Assembly (NCBI RefSeq): GCF_032460525.1
Contig: NZ_CP135963.1
Location: forward strand, 1,488,001 to 1,552,000
DNA length: 64,000 nucleotides
From: Geodermatophilus sp. DSM 44513
GTDB lineage: Bacteria > Actinomycetota > Actinomycetes > Mycobacteriales > Geodermatophilaceae
Reading direction: 5' to 3'
Positions 33,210-42,051 of this stretch are shown piece by piece (position 1 is the stretch's first letter; each line of letters begins with the position of its first letter). The notes below the pieces were generated by a model. It was not told where the DNA came from. It saw nothing but the letters and a program-made list of their open reading frames with translations, and did not search any database. A program made the translations under genes and the position numbers.

Positions 33210-33246
33210 TTGACCGTCTCCCTCGAACTGCTTAGTGTATGCAGAA
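33210..33246 (+). promoter_or_regulatory. Promoter of the 33-37.6 kb operon with motif copy 4
   Basis: TTGACC (33210-33215) and TAGTGT (33233-33238) with exactly 17 bases between them make one of the best promoters in the window. The motif AGTGTATGCAGAA (33234-33246) covers the -10 and start region. Confidence 0.65.
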
Positions 33247-33296
33247 CACAGTTGACACCTCATGGGTGGCGACGATCCCGAGCGACGGGAGTGTCC

Positions 33297-34232
33297 ATGA
33301 GCACGACAGGCCGCGAGAACGATGCAGGTCTCGTCGACGAGCTCGACCGGTCACACCGTGCCGAGGAGGCCGCGGTCGCAGGCGGCCAGACGGTGGGCGA
33401 CCACCCCGCGGGGAGTCCCACTCCTGCGGTGGTCACGACCGGGCCGGTGGACGACGCTCGTCGGCCCCGCCGACGCCGGCCGGTCGGCAGCCTCGCCGTC
33501 TCAGCGCTCAGTGTCACCGTGTTCCTGTGCGGCTGGCAGCTGGCCGCTGTGTTCGGCTGGATCAACCCGCTCTTCACGAGTTCACCGACCGGCATCGGTG
33601 AGGCCCTGGTCGAGCTGGTCCGAGAGGGGGAGTTGACCGAGCACCTGGTCGCGAGCGGCAGGTTGTTCGGGCTCGGCTTCGCGCTGTCGGTCGTCTTCGC
33701 CCTGCCCGCCGGGATCCTGCTCGGCTGGTACAGCCGGCTGGCCGCTGTCTTCGATCCCTTCCTTCAGACGCTCTACGTCGCCCCCCGGATCGCTCTCATC
33801 CCGGTGATCTTCACGTGGTTCGGAGTGGGTCTGCAGTCCCAGGTCGTCATCGTCTTCATCACCGCCTTCTTCCCGCTGCTCATCAACACGGTGTCAGGGG
33901 TGCGCGCCATCGACCCGTCGCTGCTGCGGGTGGCTCGGAGCTTCATGGCCAGGGACCGAGACGTCTTCTGGACCCTGGCCCTGCCCTCCGCGCTCCCGTT
34001 CATCGTCAGCGGCCTGCGCCTGTCCATGGGGATGGCGCTCATCGGCGTCGTCGTCGCGGAGTTCTTCACCGGCAACGTGGGACTCGGCGCGCTCATCACG
34101 ACGGCCGGCCTGTCCCTGCAGACCGACGTCGCCTTCGTCGGCGTGCTCGTCGTGACCGCGTTCGCGCTCCTGCTCAACGCCCTGCTCACCCGGTTGGAAG
34201 CCCGCGTCAGCGCCTGGAAGGTCGTCCCGTGA
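33297..34232 (+). CDS. ABC transporter permease (SsuC/TauC/NMT1-associated type)
   Basis: 311 residues with a charged ~65-residue N-terminal extension, then six hydrophobic segments and the EAA loop region (VARSFMARDRDVFWTLALPSALPF). The family moves sulfonates, nitrate, pyrimidine precursors, or aromatic acids. ATG with GGGAG eight bases before it. It leads an operon of permease, binding lipoprotein, ATPase, amidohydrolase and MIP18-like protein. Confidence 0.85.
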   Translation: MSTTGRENDAGLVDELDRSHRAEEAAVAGGQTVGDHPAGSPTPAVVTTGPVDDARRPRRRRPVGSLAVSALSVTVFLCGWQLAAVFGWINPLFTSSPTGIGEALVELVREGELTEHLVASGRLFGLGFALSVVFALPAGILLGWYSRLAAVFDPFLQTLYVAPRIALIPVIFTWFGVGLQSQVVIVFITAFFPLLINTVSGVRAIDPSLLRVARSFMARDRDVFWTLALPSALPFIVSGLRLSMGMALIGVVVAEFFTGNVGLGALITTAGLSLQTDVAFVGVLVVTAFALLLNALLTRLEARVSAWKVVP

Positions 34233-35290
34233 TCACCATCAGCGCCCGTCCCCTGCCCCGCCGTACAGCTCAGGGCCCGCGACGTCCGATGACCGTCCTG
34301 CTCGCCCTCGGCGTGCTGCTCCTCGCCGCCTGCGGGCAGGACGGGGCGGACCCGGCGGCTGCCGGCAGCGACACGGCGGGCAGCGGAGGGGAGAGCGGCA
34401 CCGGGGAGACGGTCACGCTGGCGGTACCGATCCCGACGCCGTACTACGCGTTGCCCAGCTTCGCCGAGCAGCAGGGACTCTTCGACGAGAACGGCGTGGA
34501 CGTCGAGGTGCAGTACGTGCAGCCCGGCGCACTGAGCCCCGCCCTGGCCGGTGGCTCGCTGGACTACGCGGTCCTCCCTGGGCCGGCCCTGCACGACCTG
34601 CGACTGCAGGGGTCCGACGTCCTGGCGGTCGCCAACTACATCGACCGGCCCATGGTGGCCCTGACGGTCGGCCCGGACATCACCTCGATCGAGGACCTCA
34701 GGGGGCGGTCGGTGACGGTCGGGGTGCCGACGTCGCTGAGCACGATCTTCATGCGCCAGGTGCTGCGAGATGCCGGACTCGACCCGGACGCAGACGTGAC
34801 GACCCGGGTCATCCCCGACCAGCCGGGCCAGTTCAGCGCCCTCGTCACCGGCCAGGTCGACGCGGCCATGCTGTCCCTGCCGCAGACCGAGGTCGCCCAA
34901 CAGCAGGGCATGCGGGTGCTGCTCGACCTGGCGGACTCGGACTACACCTGGCCGTTCGCCGCGATCGCGACCCGAGCCGGCTATGCCGAGGAGAACGCCG
35001 AGCAGACGGTCGCGCTGCTCCGCGCCCTCGTGGCGGCACTCGAGAGGTGGCAGACCGAACCGGAGGCCGCCAAGCAGGTCATCGCCGAGACCTCGCGCAT
35101 CGATGACCCCGCTCTCCTGGACGCCTCGTACGCGGCGGTCAGTGCCGTGCTGACGGCCGAACCGGTACCGACCGAGGAGGTGATGGGTGTGCCGTTGGAG
35201 GTGATCGCCGCGGGCGGCGAGGACGAAGCCGCCGAGGCGGACCCGGCGGACTTCTTCGAGACGCGCTACATCGAGGAGGCGCTGGGGTGA
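34229..35290 (+). CDS. ABC substrate-binding lipoprotein (NMT1/TauA-like)
   Basis: 353 residues with a lipoprotein signal: basic n-region, hydrophobic MTVLLALGVLLLAAC and lipobox LAAC-G near residue 35. The mature part is a SsuA/THI5-type periplasmic-binding fold, with VAVPIPTPYYALPSF-like start (LAVPIPTPYYALPS) and GVPTSLSTIFMRQVL in the hinge region. The N-terminus before the lipobox may be shorter in reality (an ATG at 34289 is possible). Overlaps the permease by four bases and the ATPase by four. Confidence 0.86.
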   Translation: MITISARPLPRRTAQGPRRPMTVLLALGVLLLAACGQDGADPAAAGSDTAGSGGESGTGETVTLAVPIPTPYYALPSFAEQQGLFDENGVDVEVQYVQPGALSPALAGGSLDYAVLPGPALHDLRLQGSDVLAVANYIDRPMVALTVGPDITSIEDLRGRSVTVGVPTSLSTIFMRQVLRDAGLDPDADVTTRVIPDQPGQFSALVTGQVDAAMLSLPQTEVAQQQGMRVLLDLADSDYTWPFAAIATRAGYAEENAEQTVALLRALVAALERWQTEPEAAKQVIAETSRIDDPALLDASYAAVSAVLTAEPVPTEEVMGVPLEVIAAGGEDEAAEADPADFFETRYIEEALG

Positions 35291-36117
35291 CGTTCCGCGT
35301 CGAGGGTGTCGGGAAGCGCTACGGCAGCCGCACCGGCACCCACTGGGTGCTCCGCGACGTCGACCTCGAGATAGGGGACGGCGAGATCGTCACACTGGTC
35401 GGCCCGTCAGGCTGCGGGAAGAGCACGTTGCTCGCCATCGTCGCCGGGCTCACCGCCAGCGACGAGGGCCGGGTGCTCCGCGACGGGTCCCCGGTCACCG
35501 GGCCAGGTCCCGACCGCGCCGTGGTCTTCCAGAGCGCGTCGCTGCTCCCGTGGCGCACGGCGGAGGGCAACGTCGCCTACGGCATGCAGCTCCAACGCCG
35601 TGAGAGCAGGCAGTCGATCCGGGCGCGGGCCACGGCGGCGCTGCGTCTCGTCGGTCTCGAGCAGTACGGCTCCTACTACCCCGGTCAGCTGTCCGGTGGC
35701 ATGCAGCAACGGGTCAACCTCGCCCGCGCCCTGGCCGCGGAGCCGGCACTGCTCCTCATGGACGAACCGTTCGGCGCACTGGACGCCCTGACCAAGGAGC
35801 GCATGCAGCAGGAGCTCCTGCGCATCGTCGAACCCAGCGGTCAGGCCGTCCTCTTCATCACCCACGACATCTCCGAGGCCGTCTTCCTCGGGGACCGGGT
35901 CCTCGTCATGGGCCGTTCGCCGGGCTCCGTCCGGGAGGTCGTCGAGGTGCCCTTCGCCCGCCCGCGGGCGCTGGAGGTCCAGGAGGACGGCACCTTCCAA
36001 CGGCTGCGCCACCACATCCGTCGGGTCCTCGAGGACCTCGAGGAGGACGCCCGAGGGGGCGCCCGGTACGGAGACCACCCACTCAGCGGATCGACACCGG
36101 GGAGCGTCACTCGATGA
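35287..36117 (+). CDS. ABC transporter ATPase
   Basis: 276 residues of the SsuB/TauB/NrtD class: Walker A GPSGCGKSTL, Q-loop VVFQSASLLPW, signature LSGGMQQRVNLARAL, Walker B LLLMDEPFGALD, and H-loop ITHDISEAVFLGDRV. It completes the first importer with the permease at 33297 and the lipoprotein at 34229. Ends in an ATGA overlap with the amidohydrolase. Confidence 0.92.
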   Translation: MTFRVEGVGKRYGSRTGTHWVLRDVDLEIGDGEIVTLVGPSGCGKSTLLAIVAGLTASDEGRVLRDGSPVTGPGPDRAVVFQSASLLPWRTAEGNVAYGMQLQRRESRQSIRARATAALRLVGLEQYGSYYPGQLSGGMQQRVNLARALAAEPALLLMDEPFGALDALTKERMQQELLRIVEPSGQAVLFITHDISEAVFLGDRVLVMGRSPGSVREVVEVPFARPRALEVQEDGTFQRLRHHIRRVLEDLEEDARGGARYGDHPLSGSTPGSVTR

Positions 36118-37187
36118 TCGACGGGACCTTCGTCGTCGACGCCGTCTCGCACGGCCTCCACTTCGCCCGGGACAACCAGGTGGCCCCCCGCAGCTACTCG
36201 GACGGGGTCGGCTCGCACGAGTACCGCCGGATCCACCAGTCCCTGTCACCGCGAGGGCGACCGGAGTGGCTCCTCGACGAGGACCGCTGGCTGCACGGAG
36301 CCGATCCCGAGATGCTCGCCCACTGCCTGTTCGCAGAGAGCTGGACGGACTTCACCGTCTACCACGGGGTGCCGCAGTACGGCGTCTTCCGTGACGGGGG
36401 ATCGCCCCTGTGGGTCGGGGTCGAGATGCGTGCGGCGCTCCCCGGCCGGGTCGCGCTCTACGGCCCGGTGAGTCCGTTCGCCCCGGACGCCGTCGACCAG
36501 GTCGACCGGCTGGTGGACGAGCACGGCGTGGTCGGCGTCAAGTTCTACCCCGTGGACCTCGTGCAGGGCCGCGTCGAGAGCTTCCGGATGGACGACCCCG
36601 AGCGGCTCTACCCGGTCTATGAACGGTGTCGTGCCCGTGGCGTCAAGGTGGTCGCGGTGCACAAGGCCATCCCCCTGGGCCGGTTCCCTGCGGCGCCCTA
36701 CCGGGTGGAGGACGTGGAGGCGGCCGCCGCGACGTTCCCGGACCTCGTCTTCGAGGTCGTGCACGGTGGGTCCGCGTTCGTGGAGGAGACGCGGCTCCTG
36801 CTGGCCCGCTTCCCGAACGTCGTGGTCAACCTCGAGGGCACCAGCGCGTACCTCAACAACGCACCGCGCAAGTTCGCCCACGTGATCGGCGCGTTCCTCG
36901 GCGACTACGGCACGGAGGACCGGATCGTGTGGGCCACGGGCACCTCGGCGCTGCACCCGCAACCGCTCCTGGAGGCGTTCTGGGACCTCAAGATGCCCGA
37001 GGACCTCCTCGAGTACGGGTGTGCTCCGCTGACCCGCGAGGTCAAGGAGAAGATCCTCGGCCGGAACGCCCTGCAGATGCTGGGACTCGACATCGACGAG
37101 CTGAGGGCCCGGACCGCGGGCGACCGGTTCTCCTCGACCGAGCTGGCCGCCCCGTGGAGCGGTGGTCCCCTCGCCGTGGGCCGGTGA
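36114..37187 (+). CDS. Amidohydrolase_2 family metal-dependent hydrolase (copy 1)
   Basis: 357 residues of the TIM-barrel Amidohydrolase_2 family (decarboxylases and hydrolases such as gamma-resorcylate decarboxylase). Visible elements include VDAVSHGLHFARDN near the N-terminus, VGVKFYPVDLVQG, VVAVHKAIPLGRFP, VFEVVHGGSAFVEE and IVWATGTSAL; the last holds Thr where most members have an Asp. It is coupled to a MIP18/DUF59 gene, an arrangement repeated at 51275-53126. That pairing hints at a role in maturing a metal centre rather than in catabolism; this is inference. Confidence 0.78.
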   Translation: MIDGTFVVDAVSHGLHFARDNQVAPRSYSDGVGSHEYRRIHQSLSPRGRPEWLLDEDRWLHGADPEMLAHCLFAESWTDFTVYHGVPQYGVFRDGGSPLWVGVEMRAALPGRVALYGPVSPFAPDAVDQVDRLVDEHGVVGVKFYPVDLVQGRVESFRMDDPERLYPVYERCRARGVKVVAVHKAIPLGRFPAAPYRVEDVEAAAATFPDLVFEVVHGGSAFVEETRLLLARFPNVVVNLEGTSAYLNNAPRKFAHVIGAFLGDYGTEDRIVWATGTSALHPQPLLEAFWDLKMPEDLLEYGCAPLTREVKEKILGRNALQMLGLDIDELRARTAGDRFSSTELAAPWSGGPLAVGR

Positions 37188-37570
37188 CCGACGAGGCGGC
37201 TGTCCGAGCCGCACTCGACCGGGTGATCGACCCGTGCAGCGTCGCCGCCGGCGCGCCTGCGGGGCTCGCCGAGCTCGGGATCGTGCGGGAGGTCGCCGTG
37301 ACCGACGGGCGAGACGGGCGGCTCGTCAGGGTGGTCCTGGGGTTGACCGATCCGACCTGCATGATGGGCCCCTCCTTCGTGCACAGCGCCCGAGAGGCGC
37401 TCCTGGCGCTGCCGTGGGTCGCCGGTGCCGAGGTCACCTACGACGAGGACAGCACCTCCTGGAGTCCCTCGGACATGGCACCGCACTACCGTCGCCGCCT
37501 GTCGCTCGTCAGGTCAGCCCGGGTGCACGGCGACCGTCACCGCGGACCCCACGACGGGGCGTGCGGTTGA
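37184..37570 (+). CDS. MIP18/DUF59-family metal-sulfur cluster assembly protein (copy 1)
   Basis: 128 residues; residues ~8-90 form a MIP18/PaaD-like domain with DRVIDPCSVAAG and the conserved cysteine in LTDPTCMMGP. Such proteins help place Fe-S clusters or di-iron sites, e.g. for the phenylacetyl-CoA oxygenase (PaaD). The C-terminal ~40 residues are basic and low complexity. GTGA overlap with the amidohydrolase; last gene of the operon that begins at 33297. A natural client would be the Rieske dioxygenase and ferredoxin of the next operon. Confidence 0.75.
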   Translation: MTDEAAVRAALDRVIDPCSVAAGAPAGLAELGIVREVAVTDGRDGRLVRVVLGLTDPTCMMGPSFVHSAREALLALPWVAGAEVTYDEDSTSWSPSDMAPHYRRRLSLVRSARVHGDRHRGPHDGACG

Positions 37571-37683
37571 CCGACGCGCACGGTCTACGTCGCGCGCGGC
37601 ATGGCGGACCGTTAAGGGCGGGACTCCCTGACTCGATGACCACGCTGAGCGTCACAGGTCCACACCACTGGCCGATGAGAGCC

Positions 37684-37715
37684 TTGACACACTCACGGAC
37701 GTAGTGCATACAGTA
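37684..37715 (+). promoter_or_regulatory. Promoter of the 37.8-46.6 kb operon with motif copy 5
   Basis: TTGACA (37684-37689) is a perfect -35. TACAGT (37709-37714) lies 19 bases on; the register CATACA with 17 bases is also possible. The motif AGTGCATACAGTA (37703-37715) again overlies the -10. The leader to the chosen GTG is about 40 bases and holds GGAGG. The rest of the 190-base spacer has nothing else I can name. Confidence 0.65.
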
Positions 37716-37760
37716 GGCATGTCGACGTCCATCGAAGGTCGACCGAGTCGGAGGTGCCCT

Positions 37761-38816
37761 GTGCGAATCCCCAGGACCGCGTCGCTCTCGATCGGGCTGG
37801 CACTGCTGCTGAGTGCCTGCAGTGCGGGAGCGGACGAGACCGTCGAGACGACAGCGGCCGGCGAGTCCGGGTGTGCCGACGTCGACCTCTCGCAGCCCCC
37901 CGCAGCGCCGGTGACCATGCGCATCGGTCACGGGCTGGCCGCCGAGGAGCCCTTCTGGCTGATGACCGAGGGGGACACCTCGGAGCACGACGGCACCTGG
38001 TACGAGATGGAGCTGGCGCCCTTCCGCGGGACGGCGGAGCGGCTGACCGCCTACCAGGCCGGCGACCTGGACGCCGTGGTCATCTCCCCACAGGCGCAGA
38101 TCACCGGGACCTCGCGCGGCGCCCTCGACCTGTACTCGATCGCGACGATCATGCGCGACGCCGACCCCGACGCCTACAGCACGACGTTCATCGCGCTGGA
38201 GGGCAGTGGCATCGACGGCGTCGAGGACCTCGAGGGCAAGCGGATGGCGATCATCGACGAGGGCTCGCAGCTGGACTTCATCGCGCGGCAGGGTCTGCGG
38301 GAGGCGGGCCTCGACCCGGACACCGACGCGCAGTTCGTGGTCTTCCCGTTCCCGGCCCAGGAGGAGGCGCTGCGCGGCGGGCAGATCGACGTGGCCGGCC
38401 TGGCCGAGCCGTTCTACACGCTGGCGATGTCCAAGGGCGGGGTCCAGGACGTCTACTCCGCCGCCGACCTCACCGACTTCGCCTACGACCTGCTCACCGT
38501 CTCCTTCGACAAGCAGTTCGTCGAGGACAACGTCGAGGCGGTCTGCGCCTGGGCGGCGGACTACGCCGCGGCGATGGACTTCTACAAGGCCGACCCCGCG
38601 GTCGCCAAGCAGCAGCTGATCGGGACGTCGTTCGTCACGCTGCCGCCGGAGGTCTACCTGTCGACCAACGACTACGCCCGGCCCGACGGCGGCGTCGTCG
38701 ACACCGAGGGCACCGCCCAGATGATGGACGCCATGATCGAGTTCGGGATCCTGCAGGAATCCGACCGGATCGACACCACGACCCTGGTCCGGCCGGGCGT
38801 CAGCCTCGGGCACTGA
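37761..38816 (+). CDS. ABC substrate-binding lipoprotein (second importer)
   Basis: 351 residues from the GTG at 37761, preceded by GGAGG; it opens with a classic lipoprotein signal MRIPRTASLSIGLALLLSAC, the lipid cysteine being residue 20. An upstream in-frame ATG at 37719 would lengthen the n-region and lies within the promoter motif, so I reject it. The mature protein is NMT1/SsuA-like (MRIGHGLAAEEPFWLM, DEGSQLDFIARQGL). It heads the operon of importer, hydrolase, Rieske and nitrile-hydratase-like genes, so its ligand is probably their substrate. Confidence 0.87.
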   Translation: MRIPRTASLSIGLALLLSACSAGADETVETTAAGESGCADVDLSQPPAAPVTMRIGHGLAAEEPFWLMTEGDTSEHDGTWYEMELAPFRGTAERLTAYQAGDLDAVVISPQAQITGTSRGALDLYSIATIMRDADPDAYSTTFIALEGSGIDGVEDLEGKRMAIIDEGSQLDFIARQGLREAGLDPDTDAQFVVFPFPAQEEALRGGQIDVAGLAEPFYTLAMSKGGVQDVYSAADLTDFAYDLLTVSFDKQFVEDNVEAVCAWAADYAAAMDFYKADPAVAKQQLIGTSFVTLPPEVYLSTNDYARPDGGVVDTEGTAQMMDAMIEFGILQESDRIDTTTLVRPGVSLGH

Positions 38817-38836
38817 CGGAGGGACGGGCCACACCG

Positions 38837-39712
38837 ATGACGACGATCCCGCACACCGAGGAGTTGCCCGTGGACAACCCGTCGAGCGGGGCCTTCGCGG
38901 CCACGGCGACGTCCGCCGCGCACGGGGAGGCCCCGATCCTCACCGTGCGCGGGGTGTCGAAGGTCTTCCGCCGGGGCGGTCGCAGCGTCACCGCACTGGC
39001 CGGGGTGGACCTGCAGGCGCGCGAGGGCGAGTTCGTCGTCGTCATCGGTCCCTCCGGCTGCGGCAAGTCCACGCTGCTGCACGTCCTCGGCGGGTTCGAG
39101 ACGGCCAGCTCGGGCGAGGTCGTCGTCGGTGGCACGGTCGTGCGCGAGCCCGGCCGCGACCGGGGCATGGTGTTCCAGAAGGCCACCCTGTTCCCCTGGT
39201 GGACGATCGAGCGCAACGTCGCCTGGCCGCTGGAGGTCGCCGGCGCCACCCGCCGGCAGTGCCGGGAGCGGGCCGGCGAGCTGCTCGACCTGGTGGGCCT
39301 GACCGGTTTCGCCGACGCCTACCCCGGTGAGCTCTCCGGCGGCATGCAGCAGCGCGCCGGCATCGCCCGGACGCTGGCCCTGGAGCCGAACGTGCTGCTG
39401 ATGGACGAGCCGTTCGGCGCGCTGGACGCCCAGACCCGCGAGCTCATGCAGGAGGAGCTCAACCGGATCTGGCAGCAGGCCGGCATCACGGTCGTGTTCA
39501 TCACCCACGACATCAACGAGGCGGTGTTCCTGGGCGACCGCGTCCTGGTCATGAGCGGGCGGCCCGGTTCGATCATCGCCGACGTCCCCATCGACCTCCC
39601 CCGGCCGCGCGACAACGACGTCAAGGGCAGCCAGGAGTTCGCCGGCTACCACGCGCGCCTGTGGTCGCTGCTGCGCGACGAGGCCATCGCGGCGGAGGGC
39701 GTCCGGAAGTGA
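38837..39712 (+). CDS. ABC transporter ATPase (second importer)
   Basis: 291 residues with a ~30-residue N-terminal extension. Walker A GPSGCGKSTL, Q-loop MVFQKATLFPWW, signature LSGGMQQRAGIARTL, Walker B LLMDEPFGALD and ITHDINEAVFLGDRV are all present; same SsuB/TauB class as the 35287 ATPase but not a close duplicate. GTGA overlap with the first permease. Confidence 0.92.
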   Translation: MTTIPHTEELPVDNPSSGAFAATATSAAHGEAPILTVRGVSKVFRRGGRSVTALAGVDLQAREGEFVVVIGPSGCGKSTLLHVLGGFETASSGEVVVGGTVVREPGRDRGMVFQKATLFPWWTIERNVAWPLEVAGATRRQCRERAGELLDLVGLTGFADAYPGELSGGMQQRAGIARTLALEPNVLLMDEPFGALDAQTRELMQEELNRIWQQAGITVVFITHDINEAVFLGDRVLVMSGRPGSIIADVPIDLPRPRDNDVKGSQEFAGYHARLWSLLRDEAIAAEGVRK

Positions 39713-40506
39713 CCGGCCCGGCGTCCGTGACCGCCGTCCTGGAGCGGAAGTGGCTCGCGTCCAGCCTGTTCACCCTCCTGCTCCTGGCCGTCTGGCAGCT
39801 GGCCGGTGCGCTGGGCCTGCTGCCGGCCTACGTCCTGACGCCCACCGCCATCGCCGCGGCCCTCGGGACCACCGTCACCGACGGCACGCTGCTCCCGGCC
39901 TCGGCGAGCAGCCTGAGCCGGCAGATGTCCGGCTTCCTCCTCGGCAGCAGCGCAGGAGTCGCCCTCGGTCTGCTCGCCGGTGTCTCCCGCTGGGCCGAGG
40001 ACGTCTTCGACACCCTCGTCTCGCTGACCTACCCGCTGCCCAAGATCGCGCTGTTCCCTGTGGTGGTCATCTGGCTGGGCTACACCGACGCGGCGCGGAT
40101 CCTGGTGATCGCCATCTCCTGCTTCTACCCCTCCTTCATCAACGCCTTCGCGGGCACCCGGGGCATCGAGCCGCGGTTGCTGTGGGTCGCGCGCAACGCC
40201 GGCGCCGGGCGGCTGCGCGCGTTCCGCCAGGTCGTGCTGCGCGCCGCGATGCCCGCCGTGGTCAACGGGGTCCGGCTGAGCCTGGCGCTGTCGTTCATCC
40301 TCACCTTCGCGACCGAGTCGCTGGGCGCCAGCCGTGGCGGTCTCGGCGCGTTGATCGAGGACGGGTTCAACGACCTCGTCTACCCCCTGATGTGGGCCGG
40401 CATCGTGGCCTTCGCCCTGTACGGCTTCCTCGCCGACCAGGCCTGGACACGCCTCGCCGGCCAGCTGCTGCGCGGGCAGCGGGTGGAGGCGGTCGGTCGT
40501 GGCTGA
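39709..40506 (+). CDS. ABC transporter permease 1 (second importer)
   Basis: 265 residues, six hydrophobic segments, BPD_transp_1 fold with the EAA-like loop VARNAGAGRLRAFRQVVLRAAMPAVVNG. The GTG at 39709 overlaps the ATPase stop. A second permease follows with an 8-base overlap, so the pore is probably a heterodimer, unlike the first importer, which has one permease gene. Confidence 0.87.
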   Translation: MTGPASVTAVLERKWLASSLFTLLLLAVWQLAGALGLLPAYVLTPTAIAAALGTTVTDGTLLPASASSLSRQMSGFLLGSSAGVALGLLAGVSRWAEDVFDTLVSLTYPLPKIALFPVVVIWLGYTDAARILVIAISCFYPSFINAFAGTRGIEPRLLWVARNAGAGRLRAFRQVVLRAAMPAVVNGVRLSLALSFILTFATESLGASRGGLGALIEDGFNDLVYPLMWAGIVAFALYGFLADQAWTRLAGQLLRGQRVEAVGRG

Positions 40507-41335
40507 CGTCCTGGACCGCGCACGCTCGACCGCCGCCGACGAGGCCGCGCTCGAGCGCCTGGAACGGAGCCGACGCCTCAGCGACGGCACGATCCGGCGG
40601 ATCCGGCGGGTGGCCGCCGTCGTCCTGCCCTTCGTCGTCTGGGACCTCCTGGCGGCCGTCGCGGCCAGCCGGCTCCTGCCGGGGCCGCTCGCCGTGGCGC
40701 AGACCCTCGGGCGGCTGCTCACCGACGGCACGATCTGGTTCCACGCCCAGCTGACCTTCCAACGCGGTCTGCTGGGGCTGACCATCGCCGTCGTCGGCGG
40801 CGTGACGCTGGGCATCCTGCTGGCCCGCGTGCGGTGGATGGACGCCGCGCTCGAGCCGCTGGTCGCCGCCACCTACCCGGTGCCCAAGCTGGCCCTCTAC
40901 CCGTTGCTGATCCTGGTGCTCGGGTTCGGTGCCGCGTCGAAGGTCGCGATGGTCGCCCTGGAGTGCGCCTACCCGATCGTGCTCACCGTCTACGCGGCCG
41001 TGCAGTCGATCGACAAGCACTACTTCTGGCTGCTGCGCAACGTGGAGGCCAGGCCGCGTGCCCGGTTCACCGTGATCGCGCGGGCCACGACGCCCGCGAT
41101 GGTGGCCAGCCTCCGGATGGCCACCCCCATCATGCTGGTGATCATGGTGGTCACCGAGATCCTCGGCGAGAGCCGCGGGCTCGGCTACCTCATCCGGCGG
41201 GCCAGCACCGACTTCGACCCGATGACCGCCATGGCGGTCATCCTGCTGCTCGCGGTGATCGGCTTCGTCCTCGACCGGCTGATCGTCCTCGCCGCCAACC
41301 GCACCAGCCGCTGGGCCGGGGAGGTGCGGCTGTGA
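40499..41335 (+). CDS. ABC transporter permease 2 (second importer)
   Basis: 278 residues with a ~35-residue charged N-terminus and six hydrophobic segments; EAA loop LLRNVEARPRARFTVIARATTPAMVASLR. Paired with the permease at 39709 (8-base overlap). Its TGA shares a base with the ATG of the isochorismatase-like gene (TGATG). Confidence 0.87.
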   Translation: MADVLDRARSTAADEAALERLERSRRLSDGTIRRIRRVAAVVLPFVVWDLLAAVAASRLLPGPLAVAQTLGRLLTDGTIWFHAQLTFQRGLLGLTIAVVGGVTLGILLARVRWMDAALEPLVAATYPVPKLALYPLLILVLGFGAASKVAMVALECAYPIVLTVYAAVQSIDKHYFWLLRNVEARPRARFTVIARATTPAMVASLRMATPIMLVIMVVTEILGESRGLGYLIRRASTDFDPMTAMAVILLLAVIGFVLDRLIVLAANRTSRWAGEVRL

Positions 41336-42027
41336 TGCGCTCGGCGCTGGACCGGCTCTCCCGCATCCCGGCCGAGGACCTCGCCGCGCTGCGCAAGATG
41401 TGGTCCGGTGACCTGCCCGAGCCCCGGCCCATCGGCCGGCGCCCGGTGCTGCTGGTGGTCGACATGACCGAGGCGTTCGTCCGCGACCGCTACCCCACCG
41501 GCTGGGCGGCGACCGGTGAGCCGTGCGCGGCCGGCCTCGCCGGGCTGCTCGGCGAGGCACGCGCGGCCGGTGTGCCGGTCGTGTACACGGTGACCGAGCC
41601 GTTGCCGCACCCCGCCCAGGTCGGCGCCTGGCTGCGCGGCCGGCCCGGGCCGAGCATGTTCCCCTTCGACGCCCCGGGGCCGCACCACGAGGTGGTCCCG
41701 GAGGTGGCACCCGTCGACGGCGACATCGTCATGGTCAAGCCCAAGCCCTCGGCCTTCTTCGGCACCCAGCTGCACGCCGTGCTCAACGCCCTGCGCGCCG
41801 ACACCGTCGTGGTCACCGGCATGACCACGAGCGGGTGCGTCCGGGCCACCGTCAACGACGCCTTCATGCTCAACTTCCCCGTCGTCGTGCCGCTGGAGTG
41901 CGTCGCCGACCGCTCCCAGCTCTCCCACGAGGTCGAACTGTTCGACATGGGCGCCAAGTACGCCGACGTCGTGCTCACCGACGACCTCCGCGCCGCACTG
42001 CGCACCCCCGAGCGCGTCCCCGCCTGA
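41335..42027 (+). CDS. Isochorismatase-family cysteine hydrolase
   Basis: 230 residues. The catalytic triad of the family is present: Asp43 in LLVVDMTEAF, Lys135 in VMVKPKPSAF, and Cys168 in TTSGCVRATVNDA. Length and the MTTSGCVRAT sequence resemble N-carbamoylsarcosine amidase, maleamate amidase and nicotinamidase-type amidohydrolases. It therefore probably hydrolyses an amide or carbamoyl group. Downstream genes encode a nitrile-hydratase-like enzyme that would make an amide, giving a plausible nitrile-amide-acid sequence; this is inference. Confidence 0.82.
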   Translation: MRSALDRLSRIPAEDLAALRKMWSGDLPEPRPIGRRPVLLVVDMTEAFVRDRYPTGWAATGEPCAAGLAGLLGEARAAGVPVVYTVTEPLPHPAQVGAWLRGRPGPSMFPFDAPGPHHEVVPEVAPVDGDIVMVKPKPSAFFGTQLHAVLNALRADTVVVTGMTTSGCVRATVNDAFMLNFPVVVPLECVADRSQLSHEVELFDMGAKYADVVLTDDLRAALRTPERVPA

Positions 42028-42051
42028 GCCCCACACCACGAGGAGAGACCG

